Positions 1 through 10,122 of a stretch of 64,000 bases of DNA are shown in pieces. Positions within the stretch are counted from its first letter, which is position 1. Each line of letters opens with the position of its first letter. The stretch covers positions 2,455,434-2,519,433 of the forward strand of contig ML680053.1 of assembly GCA_007922225.1 (NCBI GenBank), written 5' to 3'. This DNA is from Emydura subglobosa (lineage: Eukaryota; Chordata; Testudines; Chelidae). The notes under the pieces are model-generated. The model did no database searches. It was not told where the DNA came from and was given only the letters and a program-made list of their open reading frames with translations. Both the position numbers and the translations under genes were made by a program.

Positions 1-203
1 TTTTCCCTGTGTTTGGCAACCTTCCAGACCAATCAGAGGGATTTACAGATCTGATTGTGTATTCTCCAGCACCTGCGGTTATTTAAATCAATGCAAAGTG
101 GGATGTGAAATGCTGCCATTCTGACTCTGGGGTGGATGGCAACCACCTTTTAGTAGTGTTCCTGACTGCAGGGCTACAGTGAAACAGATCCGTAATATTG
201 AAA

Positions 204-241
204 GAATCATAGAAGATTAGGGTTGGAAGGGACTTCAGGGG
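204..241 (-). repeat. CR1 LINE 3' tail fragment
   Basis: A short piece of the CR1 3' end: AATCATAGAAGATTAGGG followed by 'ttggaagggacttcagggg'. It is read on the minus strand and lies 30 bp from the tail of the next CR1 copy. Confidence 0.75.
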
Positions 242-270
242 CGTTGGCTAAAGAAAGGAAAATGCCCTTA

Positions 271-2085
271 GAATCATAGAACATGAGGGTTGGAAGGGAC
301 CTCAGGGGGTCATCTAGTCCAACCCCCTGCTGAAAGCAGGACCAACCTCAACTAAATCATCCCAGCCAGGGCTTTGTCAAGCTGGGCCTTAAAAACCTCT
401 CTGGAGGGAGATTCCACCACCTCCCTAGGTAACCCATTCCAGTGCTTCACCACCCTCCTAGTGAAAAAGATTTTCCTAATATCCAACCTAGACCTCCTCC
501 ACTGCAACTTGAGACCATTTCTCCTAGTTCTGTCATCTGCCAGCACAGAGAACAGCCTAGCTCCATCCTCCCTGGAACCCCCTTTCAGGGGGTTAAAGGC
601 TGCTATCAATCCTCCCTCATTCTTCTCTTCTGCAGGCTAAACAAGCCTAGTTCCCTCAGCTTCTCCTCATAAGTCATGTGCTCCAGCCCCCTAATCATTT
701 TCATTGCCCTCTTCTGGACTCTTTTCAATTTGTCCATATCCTTTCTGTAGTGGGTGGCCCAAAACTGGGCACAGTACTCCAAATGAGGCCTCACCAGTGC
801 TGAACAGAGGAGAATATTCACTTCCCTCCATCTGCTGGCAATGCTCCTATTAATGCAGCCCAATATGCTGTTAGCCTTCTTGGCAACAAGGGCACACTGC
901 TGACTCATATCCAGTTTCTTGTCCACTGTAACCCCCAGGTCCTTTTCTGCAGAACTATTGATCATAACTCATTGAGCCTGATGATCTAACCAGCTTTCTA
1001 TCCACCGTATAGTCCATTCATCCAACCCATACTTCTTTAAGTTGCTGGCAGGAATACTGTGGGAGAGCGTATGAAAAGCTTTGTTAAATTCAAGGTACAT
1101 CATGTCCACCACTTTCCCCACATCCACCAAGCCAGTCATCTCATCATAGAAGGCAATCAGGTTGGTCAGGCATGTCTTGCCCATGGTCACTGTCCCTGAT
1201 CACCTTCCTCTCCTCCAAGTGCTTCAAAATGGATTCGTTGAGGACCTGCTCCATGATTTTTCCAGGGACTGAGGTGAGGCTGACCAGTCTGTAGTTCCTC
1301 GGTTGCTCCTTCTTCCCTTTTTTAAAGATGGGTGCTATATTTGCCTTTTTCCAGTCATCCTGGACATCCCCATATCACTACAAGTGGTCAAAGATAATGG
1401 CCAATGGCTCTGCAACTACATCAGTCAACTCCCTTAGCACCCTTGGATGCATTGCATCCGGCCCCATGGACTTGTGCAAGTCCAGCTTTTCTAAATAGTC
1501 CTGAACCTCTTCTTTCACCAGTCAGGGCTGCTCGCCTGCTCCCCATACAGTGCTGCCCAGGGGAATAGGCTGGGGCTGAACTTGTCTGTGAAGGCAAAGG
1601 CAAAAAAAACATTGAGTACTTCAGCTTTTTCTACATCATCTGTCACTGGGTTGCCTCCCCCATTCAGCAAGGGCCCCGCACTTTCCCTGACCTTCTTCTT
1701 GTTACTAACATACCTGAAGAAACCCTTCTTGTTACCCTTCACATCCCTGCATTCTCGAGCAATATTTTTATACTCTTCTCTAGTCATTTGTCCAAGCTTC
1801 CACTTCTTGTAAGCTTCCTTTTCGTGTTTAAGCTCACAGAAGATTTCTCTGATAAGCCAAGCTGGTCGCCTGCCAAATTTGCTAGTCTTTCTGCACATCG
1901 GGATGGTTTGTTCCTGTGCCCTCAATAAGGTTTCTTTAAAATACTCCTGGACTCCTTCTCCCTCATGTTAGCCTCCCAGAGGATCCTGCCCATCAGTTCC
2001 CTGAGAGAATCAAAGTCTGCTTTTCTGAAGTCACGGGTCCATATTCTGCTGCTTTCCTTCCTTCCTTTTATCAGGAAACTGTATT
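271..2085 (-). mobile_element. CR1 LINE, 5'-truncated, internally deleted
   Basis: This is about 1.8 kb of a chicken-repeat-1 type non-LTR retrotransposon on the minus strand, with its 3' tail at 271. Frames of the reverse-transcriptase polyprotein are recognisable in pieces. Minus 1925-1515 is the linker before the RT fingers. Minus 1190-969 carries the palm motif as YLEFNKAFHT, where the family has YLDFSKAFDT, so both aspartates are changed. Minus 965-352 is the thumb and C-terminal region ending in DKALAGMI. Near 958 the sequence jumps from the 'gatcaat' after the LDHQA motif straight to 'agttctgcag'. In the copy at 19244-20908 these points are about 325 bp apart, so the block with the (F/Y)xDD catalytic motif is deleted. 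The copy is dead. Confidence 0.9.
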
Positions 2086-2462
2086 AAGTTGGAAGAGGAA
2101 CTGTTGGCCCTTCTCATCCGACGCCAGGAACCTAGTCAGCATTTTTAGTTCTGTTTTTGCTACAAACAGAAGACTATGACCAGCCCTCATTAAAAAAGCA
2201 ATTCCAAAAGTTGTGCCCAGCACTCTTTTTGCAAGCTAAGCTGATAAAACATAGCTGCATAGCTGGCACTGCTTCGGCCCGCCATCCACATATGGACCTA
2301 GGATTTGAACAGAACTGTTCTCACTCCGCTAGTCAGAGTTGCCATGCTGCGGTGGCTACCTTATTAATCAAATCAAAGCTAGCACATGTAAGGCTACCTG
2401 AGCTGGAAATGACACTGCCACGCTGCAATGTAGATGCACTCTAATTCTACTGTAATACAAAT
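2086..2462. other. Intervening DNA, no gene seen
   Basis: Sequence between two convergent CR1 copies. Short open frames exist but show no family signature, splice context or codon pattern. No repeat family is recognised. Confidence 0.5.
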
Positions 2463-3400
2463 AAAAACATCCCCTCAATGTGCAGCGGCAGTCAAAAAAA
2501 CGAATAGAATGTTAGGAGCCATTGGGAAAGGGATAGATAATAAGACAGAAACTATCATGATGCCACTATATAAATCCCTGGTCTGTCCCCACCTGGAATA
2601 TTGTGTGCAGTTCTGGTCACCCCATCTAAAAAATGATATATTGGGATTGGAAAAGGTGCAGAGAAGGGCAGCGATAATGATATGGGGTATAGAACAGCTT
2701 CCGTATGAGGAGAGATTAAAAAGACTGGGACTGCTCAGCTTAGAAAAGAGACACCCAAGGGAGGATAGGACAGAGAGGTCTATAAAAGCATGACTGGTGT
2801 GGAGAAAGTGAATCGGGAAGTGTTCTTTACTCTTTCACATAACACAAGCGCTGTACCAGGAGTCACACGATGAAATTAATAGAGAGCGTATTTAAAACAA
2901 ACACACAACGCACAGTCAACCTGTGAACTTGTTGCCGGGGGGCATGCTGTGAAGGCCAAAACTGTGATGGGGTTCAAAAACAAATGAGATAAATTCATGG
3001 AGGCTAGGTCCATCAATGGCTATTTGCCAACATGGTCAGGGATGCAACCCCATGTTCTGGGTGTCCCCAGCTTTTGATGGCCAGAAGCTGGGGTGGATGA
3101 CAGGGGATGGATCACTCAGTGAATGCCTGTTCTGTTCATTCCCTCTGAAGCACCTGGCATGGTTGCTGTCAAAAGACAGGATACAGGAAAGCTAAAGGAC
3201 ACCAATCTATCCTCCAGTTTTTCAAATCAGACAAGGCCTTTCTGCAGTCAGGCAATATACTAACTAGGGACACAGACGAATAAAATCAAGACACGGACAA
3301 GATATAATACCTTTATAATTGACCAAAAAGTTACCAAAGACAGGATACAGGACTAGATGGACCATTGGTCTGACTCCAATATGGCCGTTCTTACGTTCTT
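2463..3400 (+). mobile_element. CR1 LINE 3' fragment with a 147-bp insertion
   Basis: Read on +, this starts at the CR1 'aaaacatcc-ctcaatgtgcagc' block, encodes the RT C-terminal region (LEYCVQFWSPHLKNDI, PYEERLKRLGLLSLEKR at about 2590-2755) and ends in 'ggtctgactccaatatggcc' and 'gttcttacgttctt'. The reading frame breaks after about 2793. Close to the 3' end it is interrupted by a 147-bp insertion flanked by a 17-bp direct repeat (see next entry). The sequence belongs to the turtle 'Cry-I/PsCR1-like' tail group by its wording; subfamily assignment is from memory. Confidence 0.88.
3189..3335. mobile_element. 147-bp insertion with 17-bp target duplication
   Basis: The CR1 word AAAGACAGGATACAGGA occurs at 3172-3188 and again at 3336-3352, and the CR1 reads through correctly if one copy and the intervening 147 bp are removed. 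A long duplication of this kind points to target-primed or nick-primed insertion of a short retroposed fragment rather than to a DNA transposon. The inserted sequence is AT-rich, has no TIR, and I do not recognise its family. Confidence 0.75.
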
Positions 3401-3556
3401 GATAAACCAGATAGCTCCAGTTACATCAGTTACATCTGAGATCAGCAAAGGTGCTCAACTTGGAGCCTTTTTGTTTTAAAAGGCTACAGGCATAGTGTTC
3501 TCTATAAAATAACTTTGGCATTCACTCCCTCCCTTCCTTGGTCCAAAATAGACTAA

Positions 3557-3727
3557 AGCTTTGTCTACACGGGAACGTTGCACTCGTTTAACCTAAGATG
3601 TGACTTGAAGCTGATCTAGTTATACTGGAATAAGAGTATCCACCCAAGGGTTGGCACCAGTTTAACTCTATCCATTTAAAAGCTAGTTTAAATTAACCTG
3701 GTGCAACTCTGCTGTGTAGACAAGACT
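3557..3727. mobile_element. Harbinger-type MITE, TAA duplication
   Basis: A 171-bp element with inverted ends (AGCTTTGTCTACACGGG on the left; TGTGTAGACAAGACT on the right). It is flanked by TAA at 3554-3556 and 3728-3730. It has no coding capacity. A 3-bp TWA duplication and a CTTGTCTACA terminus match PIF/Harbinger-derived MITEs. Confidence 0.75.
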
Positions 3728-4148
3728 TAAAGCCCTTGGGCATCCCGCCGAGCGTAGCTATTGTTCTTGGCCTTTGGGGAGCAGGAAAAGGATGTTTTGG
3801 GAGCCAGCAGGGAACAGGGCAGTGGACATTATATTTGATTAGTGGGTTTTCTTCAAGATATGGGGGAAGCTAGGCTTTGCTTTGGATTTGTTATGGACCA
3901 CTTTTCTATGGCTGCATATGGTTTGAAAGGTACCCGCGGTGCATCTACAGCTTCAGCAAGGCACTTCTAAGTGTACGAACATACAAGAGAGCAGTTTTAA
4001 ATCTGCCATAATGCACAGCACACCTCAGAGAAATATAGGGACACCCATTGTGATGCCCTTGAAATAAACTAGAAGCAAAGGTGTGGAAAGTCAAGATACT
4101 TGACTTAAAAAAAAAAGGAAAAGCATCCATCAGCCATTGTCCCTCTGC

Positions 4149-4491
4149 AGGCCTACTGACAGCAATCCCAGGGCCCTGGGCAGAACAGTCAATGGCCCCC
4201 GGCCCCTTAGCAACAGTGGCGGGGGGAAAAGTGGGGGAAGTGGAATAGGGAAGAGAGGAGGGGGGAAAGCGGGAGGGACATGGCAGTGAGCAGGCCGAGC
4301 GGGGGAGGGGGCAGGGCCAGGAACCGAGTGGGGGTGGAGAGGGGGCAAGGCCATGGGCAGAAGAGGCGGGACAGGGAGTTAGCCTCTTCGAGGGGAAGTT
4401 TCCCCTGCCACCCATGGCCCAGGCCCTTTTAAAATCGCCAGACCCCTGGGTAAATGCCCCCTTTGACCCATCGGCCCGTCAGCAGGCCTCT
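4149..4491. mobile_element. GC-rich short-TIR DNA element (tentative)
   Basis: The ends are inverted copies of AGGCCTRCTGAC (left 'aggcctactgac', right 'gtcagcaggcct'). A possible 8-bp duplication flanks it, ccctctgc versus ccatctgc (7 of 8). The interior is purine-rich on + and yields proline-rich frames on the minus strand that look like low-complexity artefacts rather than proteins. Confidence 0.45.
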
Positions 4492-6905
4492 CCATCTGCA
4501 ATAGGGACACGACGCGTATAGGATGTGGAGTGAGAGACCATCCTGTCTAGTTTTGCCACGTTTGATCAATGAGAAGAAGAAACCAGGAAAGCAGTAATGC
4601 TGCAAGATACATTGCCCTGCTGACATAACATCAACCCCTAATGACCCAGTGTCATGGTGCCCTACTCACAATGTAACGTTTGTGGCTCTCTGCAATTCCC
4701 GTCAGCTGTAAAAGCAGCAGTTCCCAAACTGTGGGTCAGGGCCACACCATCGGCAGATGGAGTCATGAGTCCAACAAGTCCATCGCCCCACAAGAGGATG
4801 CTTTCTGCCCCCTAACCTGTCCAGACCAGCTCCACAAGTGCTGCGCTAGGAGGCCACCATTTTGATGTACCAAATGGTGGCCTCCACATGTACGGTGCAT
4901 GGCAGGTCACGTTGCATGGAACGGCGTTTGTGCAGCAGGTCCAGATACGTTGGCGGAGCTGGCTGTGCAGATGCCATTTTGCCGTTTGCACCATCTGGCT
5001 GTGCACGCATCCAGCTGAGAGACTTAAATCCAGAAGCTCCTTATCTGTGGGGAGCAGGCTTATCAACAAAACACCCTCTCTGCTCGTGTTTGTAGGAGCT
5101 TGTGCTGGCCTTTTCTGAGACGGGAATCTGCAGTGGCGCGCAAGTTCCCTCAGGCTGGGCCCATATCGTCTTTTATGTCATGCTGAGTACCATGTTGGCA
5201 CTCGATGAAGAATCTTTGTGTGTCACTGTCTCCATGCTTCCCTGGTATCACCACACTGGGCCTTCCTAAGTCCTGGCCTCATTTGCTGAACAGTGAATTC
5301 CTCTTTCTGATTTGTGAAAAGAGGCACGATGGACTTATTTAGACACAGAGCATCTGCTTTAACCTCCAGCCGTGAGTCCAGTGCTGTGGTTGGGAACGAA
5401 AAACAAGACCGCAAGAGACGTGCTCGCAAATATGATGAGACTTTTGTGTCCATCGAGTCTTAGTATCAATCTACGGTTGACGTCACATATGGGACATTAG
5501 ATGTGCAATTTCTACCACGCCATTGGATTTTGAGAAGCTGTCACAGCATGCAAGCCCATGTGTTGCATTAGAGAACATTGAACAACGTACTTGGTCGCTC
5601 TGTTGCTTTGTTGCTGTCTGTGGCCGCAGGAAACAGTAAGTCTCAAAATGGGATCATGAGTGCAAAAAATTTGAGAACCTGAGTGTGAAAGACTGAATTC
5701 CAGTGAGCAATATTGCAACCAATATTCAGACTCATTTTAAATGTATTTCAAGAACAACATTGTTTACTGAAGTGGAGCAAAAATGTTGCCAGTGCTTCTT
5801 TCAGACTTTCAAGTTCCACATTCCGGATCATTCGTTGGCAGGAGAAGACTCGTTGCAGTTTCAAGATCAGTGCAAAGTTCTTGATGGAATGTAAAGCTGA
5901 CCAGATAGGTGACGTTTATCAGAATAAGGAATTCAACCCTTCCTGGGCAAATGCTTATGGTTATTTCCTGGTATGTAAGGTTTCTAATGCTTGGCTGAGA
6001 AATATTGGAAAGCCCCGTTTTTCTATATAATTTTTCCATGCATGTTAAGGTCTCAATCTAGCAGTGTAAGTGGGTCTTAGAGTGGGTGATGCTCACTTTG
6101 AGACCACTTGACACTGAAAGAGTGTGTAAAGTGGTCGTAGTGTAATTGAGAATTCAGCCCTATATCTTCACCTGGCAAGTACAAGACAGGCTTTATGCTA
6201 TCTCCTCTCCAACACACTTCTGGCCAGCCACCAATGGCTGAAATCCCTGGTGAGACAAGGCCTAAAAAATGTACTTTTAAAACTCTGTCCTCCATCCATT
6301 AGTGTTTGTCTGGTCTGAGAAGACTGTAAGCTCTTCAGGGCTAGGACCATATGGTATATGGCTGTGCAGCTAGTCATAGCAAAGAAAGGCCCTGCTGATG
6401 ATTGGGTCAGGTCATCTGCAGGGACTGAATCTGTGACCTCTGGATCTAAAAGCATGAGACTTAGGTTATGTTTTAGACCCCTCGATTTTTTATAGCCTCT
6501 GATGTGCATGCACTCATGTGCACACTCGGTGATGGGGGATCCATTGTTGAAAACACAAGAAAAGATGGGGGATAAAAAGAATATCTGTTTATATCTTGTT
6601 CATTCTAAAAGTGAGGTCATGGGAGAAAGTCAGAGCACACTGTCCCATTTCTGTTGGGTTGCTGAGTTTTTACTTTCCATGGCATTGCAATCAGCTACAG
6701 AGGAAATAACTATGCTATTACACGTCCCAGCAGCTCTATTGTTGCTCACCAGCAAGCACCCGATAGGGGGAATTAGGAAGATAAAAGGTCCTTTTGCTAC
6801 ACAAATGAGTTAGAAGCTAGTACAGTCATTGCAGGAAAAATAAATAACGGAAACACCACTGAGGAATTCAGTGGCCTTTGTGTTTCTATTTATGAGTGTA
6901 TCAGG
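4492..6905. other. Intergenic DNA without recognisable gene
   Basis: About 2.4 kb with only short frames. A perfect hairpin sits at 4849-4885 (separate entry). Near 4718 there is a hAT-like end ('cagttcccaaactgtgggtc') without a recognised partner. Nothing else is supported. Confidence 0.5.
4849..4885. repeat. Perfect 14-bp inverted repeat, 9-nt loop
   Basis: GGAGGCCACCATTT (4849-4862) is followed by a 9-nt loop and its exact reverse complement (4872-4885). It has no flanking T-tract and no neighbouring gene. It may be the centre of a small foldback element. Confidence 0.8.
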
Positions 6906-6972
6906 GCCTGATCCAAAGCCCAGAGATCAGGAGCTTTCCTTTGACTTCAGTGTGCCTTGGAGCAGGCCCTTA
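6906..6972. repeat. Small palindromic repeat (GGGCCTGATCC ends)
   Basis: About 65 bp with imperfect inverted ends (GGGCCTGATCCAAAGCCCA / TGTGCCTTGGAGCAGGCCC) around a 'tttgacttcag' core. The same style of sequence recurs at 13306-13374, 16630-16712, 22793-22872, 28822-28920, 32028-32195 and 35648-35720, so it is an old dispersed family of amniote genomes. Confidence 0.6.
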
Positions 6973-7091
6973 TTGACTGTAAAAGAAAAAGGATCATTAG
7001 TTTAGGAGACTTGTAACAGGATGTAGTGGTCTTTCAACCCTTGGTCGTTGGTTCAAAACAGGCAAGGTTGACAGTAATGCCTGAAAGTTTT

Positions 7092-7550
7092 CATAGATTT
7101 TATTTTTTAAGCCAGAAGGGACCATTAGATCATCTAGTCTGCACAGATGTGTTGCACAGGCCATAGCATTTTGCCCAGTTACCCCTGAATTGGCCTCAGT
7201 CACTTGTGTCTGACTAAAGCATATTCTCCAGAAAGGCCTCCCGGCTTGACTTGAAGACTTCAAGAGATGGAAAATCCACCACTTCCCATGGTAGTTTGTC
7301 CCAATGGTTAAACACCCTCACTGTTAAAAATGTGTGCCTTATTTCTAATTTGAATTTGTCTGCCTTTAACAAACAACCATTGGTTCTTGTTATCCCTTTC
7401 TCTGTTAGGCTAAGAGTCCGTTAGTGCCTGTATTTCTCCCTATGAAGGTATTTATACTCTGTAATCAAATCACCTCTTGATCTTCTTTTTGGTCAACTAA
7501 ACAGATTGAGTTCTTTAATTTACTCCCTGTGAGGCAAATTGCTAATATCT
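7092..7550 (-). mobile_element. CR1 LINE 3' fragment (older subfamily)
   Basis: The minus-strand CR1 tail begins with 'catagatttta...agaagggaccattagatcatctagtctg' and continues through the conserved 'ccacttcccatggtagtttgtccca' and 'aatcaaatcacctcttgatcttc' blocks. No frame is intact. Confidence 0.85.
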
Positions 7551-9027
7551 GACAGCTGTTTGGTGGCCTATATGAAACCAGTTCGACTCAGTCTAGTTCT
7601 TAGTGGAAGGATTTATACATTAAAAGAAACAGTTGTTGGGCCTTTTAAGAACCATCTCAGCTGAAAATTGAATTCTGCTGTCCACATAGCTACTGCCTCT
7701 CTGAGAGCTGGATTAAGTACAGTGGTGGAAAACCCCCGCCTGTTGCTATAGTAAGTGTCCACACTACAGTGGTAGAGACATACCCTGCGCTAATATGTAG
7801 TTAGAACATACCTTTTTCTGAGTGAAAATGCACCTATTACCCAAGACTAGATAAGGCATGAAATGGGTGTTTCAAATCCTGTTAGCTAACTTGATTTTAA
7901 AAAGCCCCCTTTTCCCGTGTCTGGATGCTTCACACAGCAAAGGAAAGTGTGAGAAAAGTCCTAAACTGAACTATGAGCAGTATTCGTCCTGTCAAGTGTT
8001 GTTTAGATTGAATAAATCAGCAGATAGGAAGAGTCCCAGAACAGATATTTACAAGCAGAGATATTTACAAGGGAAAATAGGTTTAATTTTGTCTTCGATA
8101 GAGGCCTTTAAGGAAAACAAAGCTTTACTATGACCAGTCCTTATTTCAATAGGCGTGAGTCACACGCCTTCCTGTTGCAGGAGGAATTTTTCTGGCTCTC
8201 TTGAAGTTGAAGGCCCGAAAAGTTAGGCTTCAGCGACCTTTCCTTCATGCAGAATGAACTATTTTGGGACACAATGCCCTGCTTCTTCCCATTTCTCCTG
8301 GGTCAGCAGCCCGGCTCACACAGTTGGCAGCACCCACCGTGGTCACGCAGAAAAGATTCTAAAAGCTGCTCTGAATTCAATGTCCCTGCTGTTCTCTGCC
8401 AAACGTAATGGAGCTAAGATTAAGATGTGCTGCAGTCAAGCTGTCTATGTAGAAATCAGTGAAGGTAAAGACCTGTTAGACCAGTCCAGTGGTTCCCAAC
8501 CTCTTCCACACTAGCACACACTTTTCCAAACCAGGACCCACCTCCCTCTAGTTGGGGTCCTTGATGGTGAAGGTGGCCAATATGGTGAAGGTGGCCAAGA
8601 CCGCCTGACTAAGGCCATCTCCCTGCCAGTATATGATTGCTCTCCCTTGGCTAGCTGGTGTTTTGTCCAGTCCAGCTTTAAAAGTCACAAGAAGTGAGAT
8701 GGCTGCACAAGCAGCTCATCTCACTATTAGGACATCTTGTCAACTATCCAGGAAATCTGCTGCCAGGCAGCGGAGGTGGTTTCTTCACAAGCCTGGCACA
8801 TAAACTACCAGGTAGAGAGGACTGGGAAGGGCAATGTTACTGGAACAGATTCAGCATGGTTTACATGGGAACAACCTCCACGCAAGACAATGGGACATGC
8901 CCCAATTTAGGCTAGGCCTGTCGTCAGAGCTTTGTAGTTTATACAGTATTTTTAATGGGCCAAATTCCTTCCAGACATGAATGAGCACATTGCCTAATGT
9001 CTTCAGTGGGAACTGTGCCTACTTCAA
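7551..9027. other. Intergenic DNA, MITE remnants only
   Basis: No gene is seen. Bases 7690-7810 resemble the middle of a Harbinger-type MITE ('catagctact', 'gtccacacta'). Near 8485, 'cagtggttcccaacc' resembles a hAT end. The remainder has no recognisable content. Confidence 0.4.
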
Positions 9028-9087
9028 TCAAATTTCTAAGCTCCTCAGTAGCTCCAAAGAATAAGGCACCAAGGCTTGTCTACATGG
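9028..9087 (+). repeat. 60-bp direct repeat, copy 1
   Basis: Identical for 57 nt to 9839-9895, then one T/C difference followed by GGG. It comprises about 44 bp of ordinary flank plus the first bases of a MITE end (AGGCTTGTCTACA). Downstream of the repeat the two loci diverge completely. Confidence 0.9.
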
Positions 9088-9151
9088 GGACTGAATTGGT
9101 TCTGTGACTCCCAGTGCTGGCAGCCAACGAGATTTCTCAGGAGGCCTTTGA

Positions 9152-9413
9152 GGGTATGTCTACACTGCAATCAGACATCTGTGGCTGATCTGTGCCAGCT
9201 GACTCAGGTTTTTGGGACGTGGGCTAAGGGGCCGCTTCACTGCAGTGTAGACATTTGGTCTTGGGCAGCAACCTAAGCTCTGGGACCCTCCCACCTCACA
9301 GGGTCCTAGAACCCGGGGCCCTGTCCAAGCCCAAACATCCACACCACAGTTATATAGCCCCTTAGCCAGCACACGCCAGCTATGGGTTTTTAATTGCAGT
9401 GCAGCTGTACCCT
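9152..9413. mobile_element. MITE, GGGTATGTCTACACTGCAAT ends
   Basis: About 262 bp with inverted ends: left GGGTATGTCTACACTGCAAT, right ATTGCAGTGCAGCTGTACCC. An internal 'cactgcagtgtagacat' echoes the ends. No coding capacity. A related element is at 37266-37504 ('gccagc', 'gggctaa' internal words). Confidence 0.65.
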
Positions 9414-9554
9414 GGGAATGTTTGTTTGCTCTAAGGATTCTGACTGGCACGCCATCCAGCCAACAATGCCATCAGCCAATCAACATCCACCTGCTAGACG
9501 GCTCAGAACTGTTTCTGTTTGCACTAATGACCCTGTGAGACCGGGGAGAAATCA

Positions 9555-9700
9555 ATCTAATCACTCTGTGCCTTAGTTTTCCCATCTGGTAAACGGGTGT
9601 TCTGCTTCTCTAGTATTATTACATCAGCATTACCGTGGGGATGTAAGGACAGGTTCATATTCGTTCATGTTAGTAAAACACTGCAGGATCCTTGCACAAA
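9555..9700. repeat. MIR-like SINE remnant
   Basis: 'ctgtgccttagttttcccatctggtaaacggg' followed by 'attattacatcag' matches the 3' half of the MIR core ('cctcagtttccccatctgtaaaatgggg'). Confidence 0.55.
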
Positions 9701-9838
9701 AAGCACTGTGGCAGGGCGAAGTTTTATTAGTTATTCATTAAGTTAACTAGTTACATTTTCAGAGGTTTTCTCTGTATTTTATAATGAATGGGAAGAGGAC
9801 AAGCTTGCACTATTTTACCCGATTTTTCATGGTGACTT

Positions 9839-9898
9839 TCAAATTTCTAAGCTCCTCAGTAGCTCCAAAGAATAAGGCACCAAGGCTTGTCTACACGG
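9839..9898 (+). repeat. 60-bp direct repeat, copy 2
   Basis: Second copy of the 9028-9087 repeat, 811 bp downstream. Here its last bases are the left end of the complete MITE at 9883-10122. Confidence 0.9.
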
Positions 9899-10122
9899 GA
9901 CAGTCAGAAAAATTAATCTGAATTAAATAAAGATGTGAATTTACAGTGGATTAGTTAAACTGCATAAAACACTTGTATAGATGCCCTTATTCTGAATTAT
10001 ACTAAACTGAATTAAGACCACTTTAATTCTGAATAAGAGTATCGACACAGGGAGTTAATGTGGTTTAACTAATCCACTTTGAAAGTTAATTCGGATTTAC
10101 TTTCTTGAGACTAGAAAAGCCT
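9883..10122. mobile_element. Foldback MITE, Harbinger-type ends
   Basis: About 240 bp. The left half ('aggcttgtctacacggg', 'gtggattagttaaactg', 'cccttattctgaatta') is repeated in inverted order in the right half ('agaataagagtat', 'ggtttaactaatccac', 'gactagaaaagcct'), so the whole element can fold into one long imperfect hairpin. Confidence 0.7.

Noticed and set aside
3945..4415. 156-codon minus-strand proline-rich frame
   Set aside because: Falls on a purine-rich short-TIR element; composition artefact.
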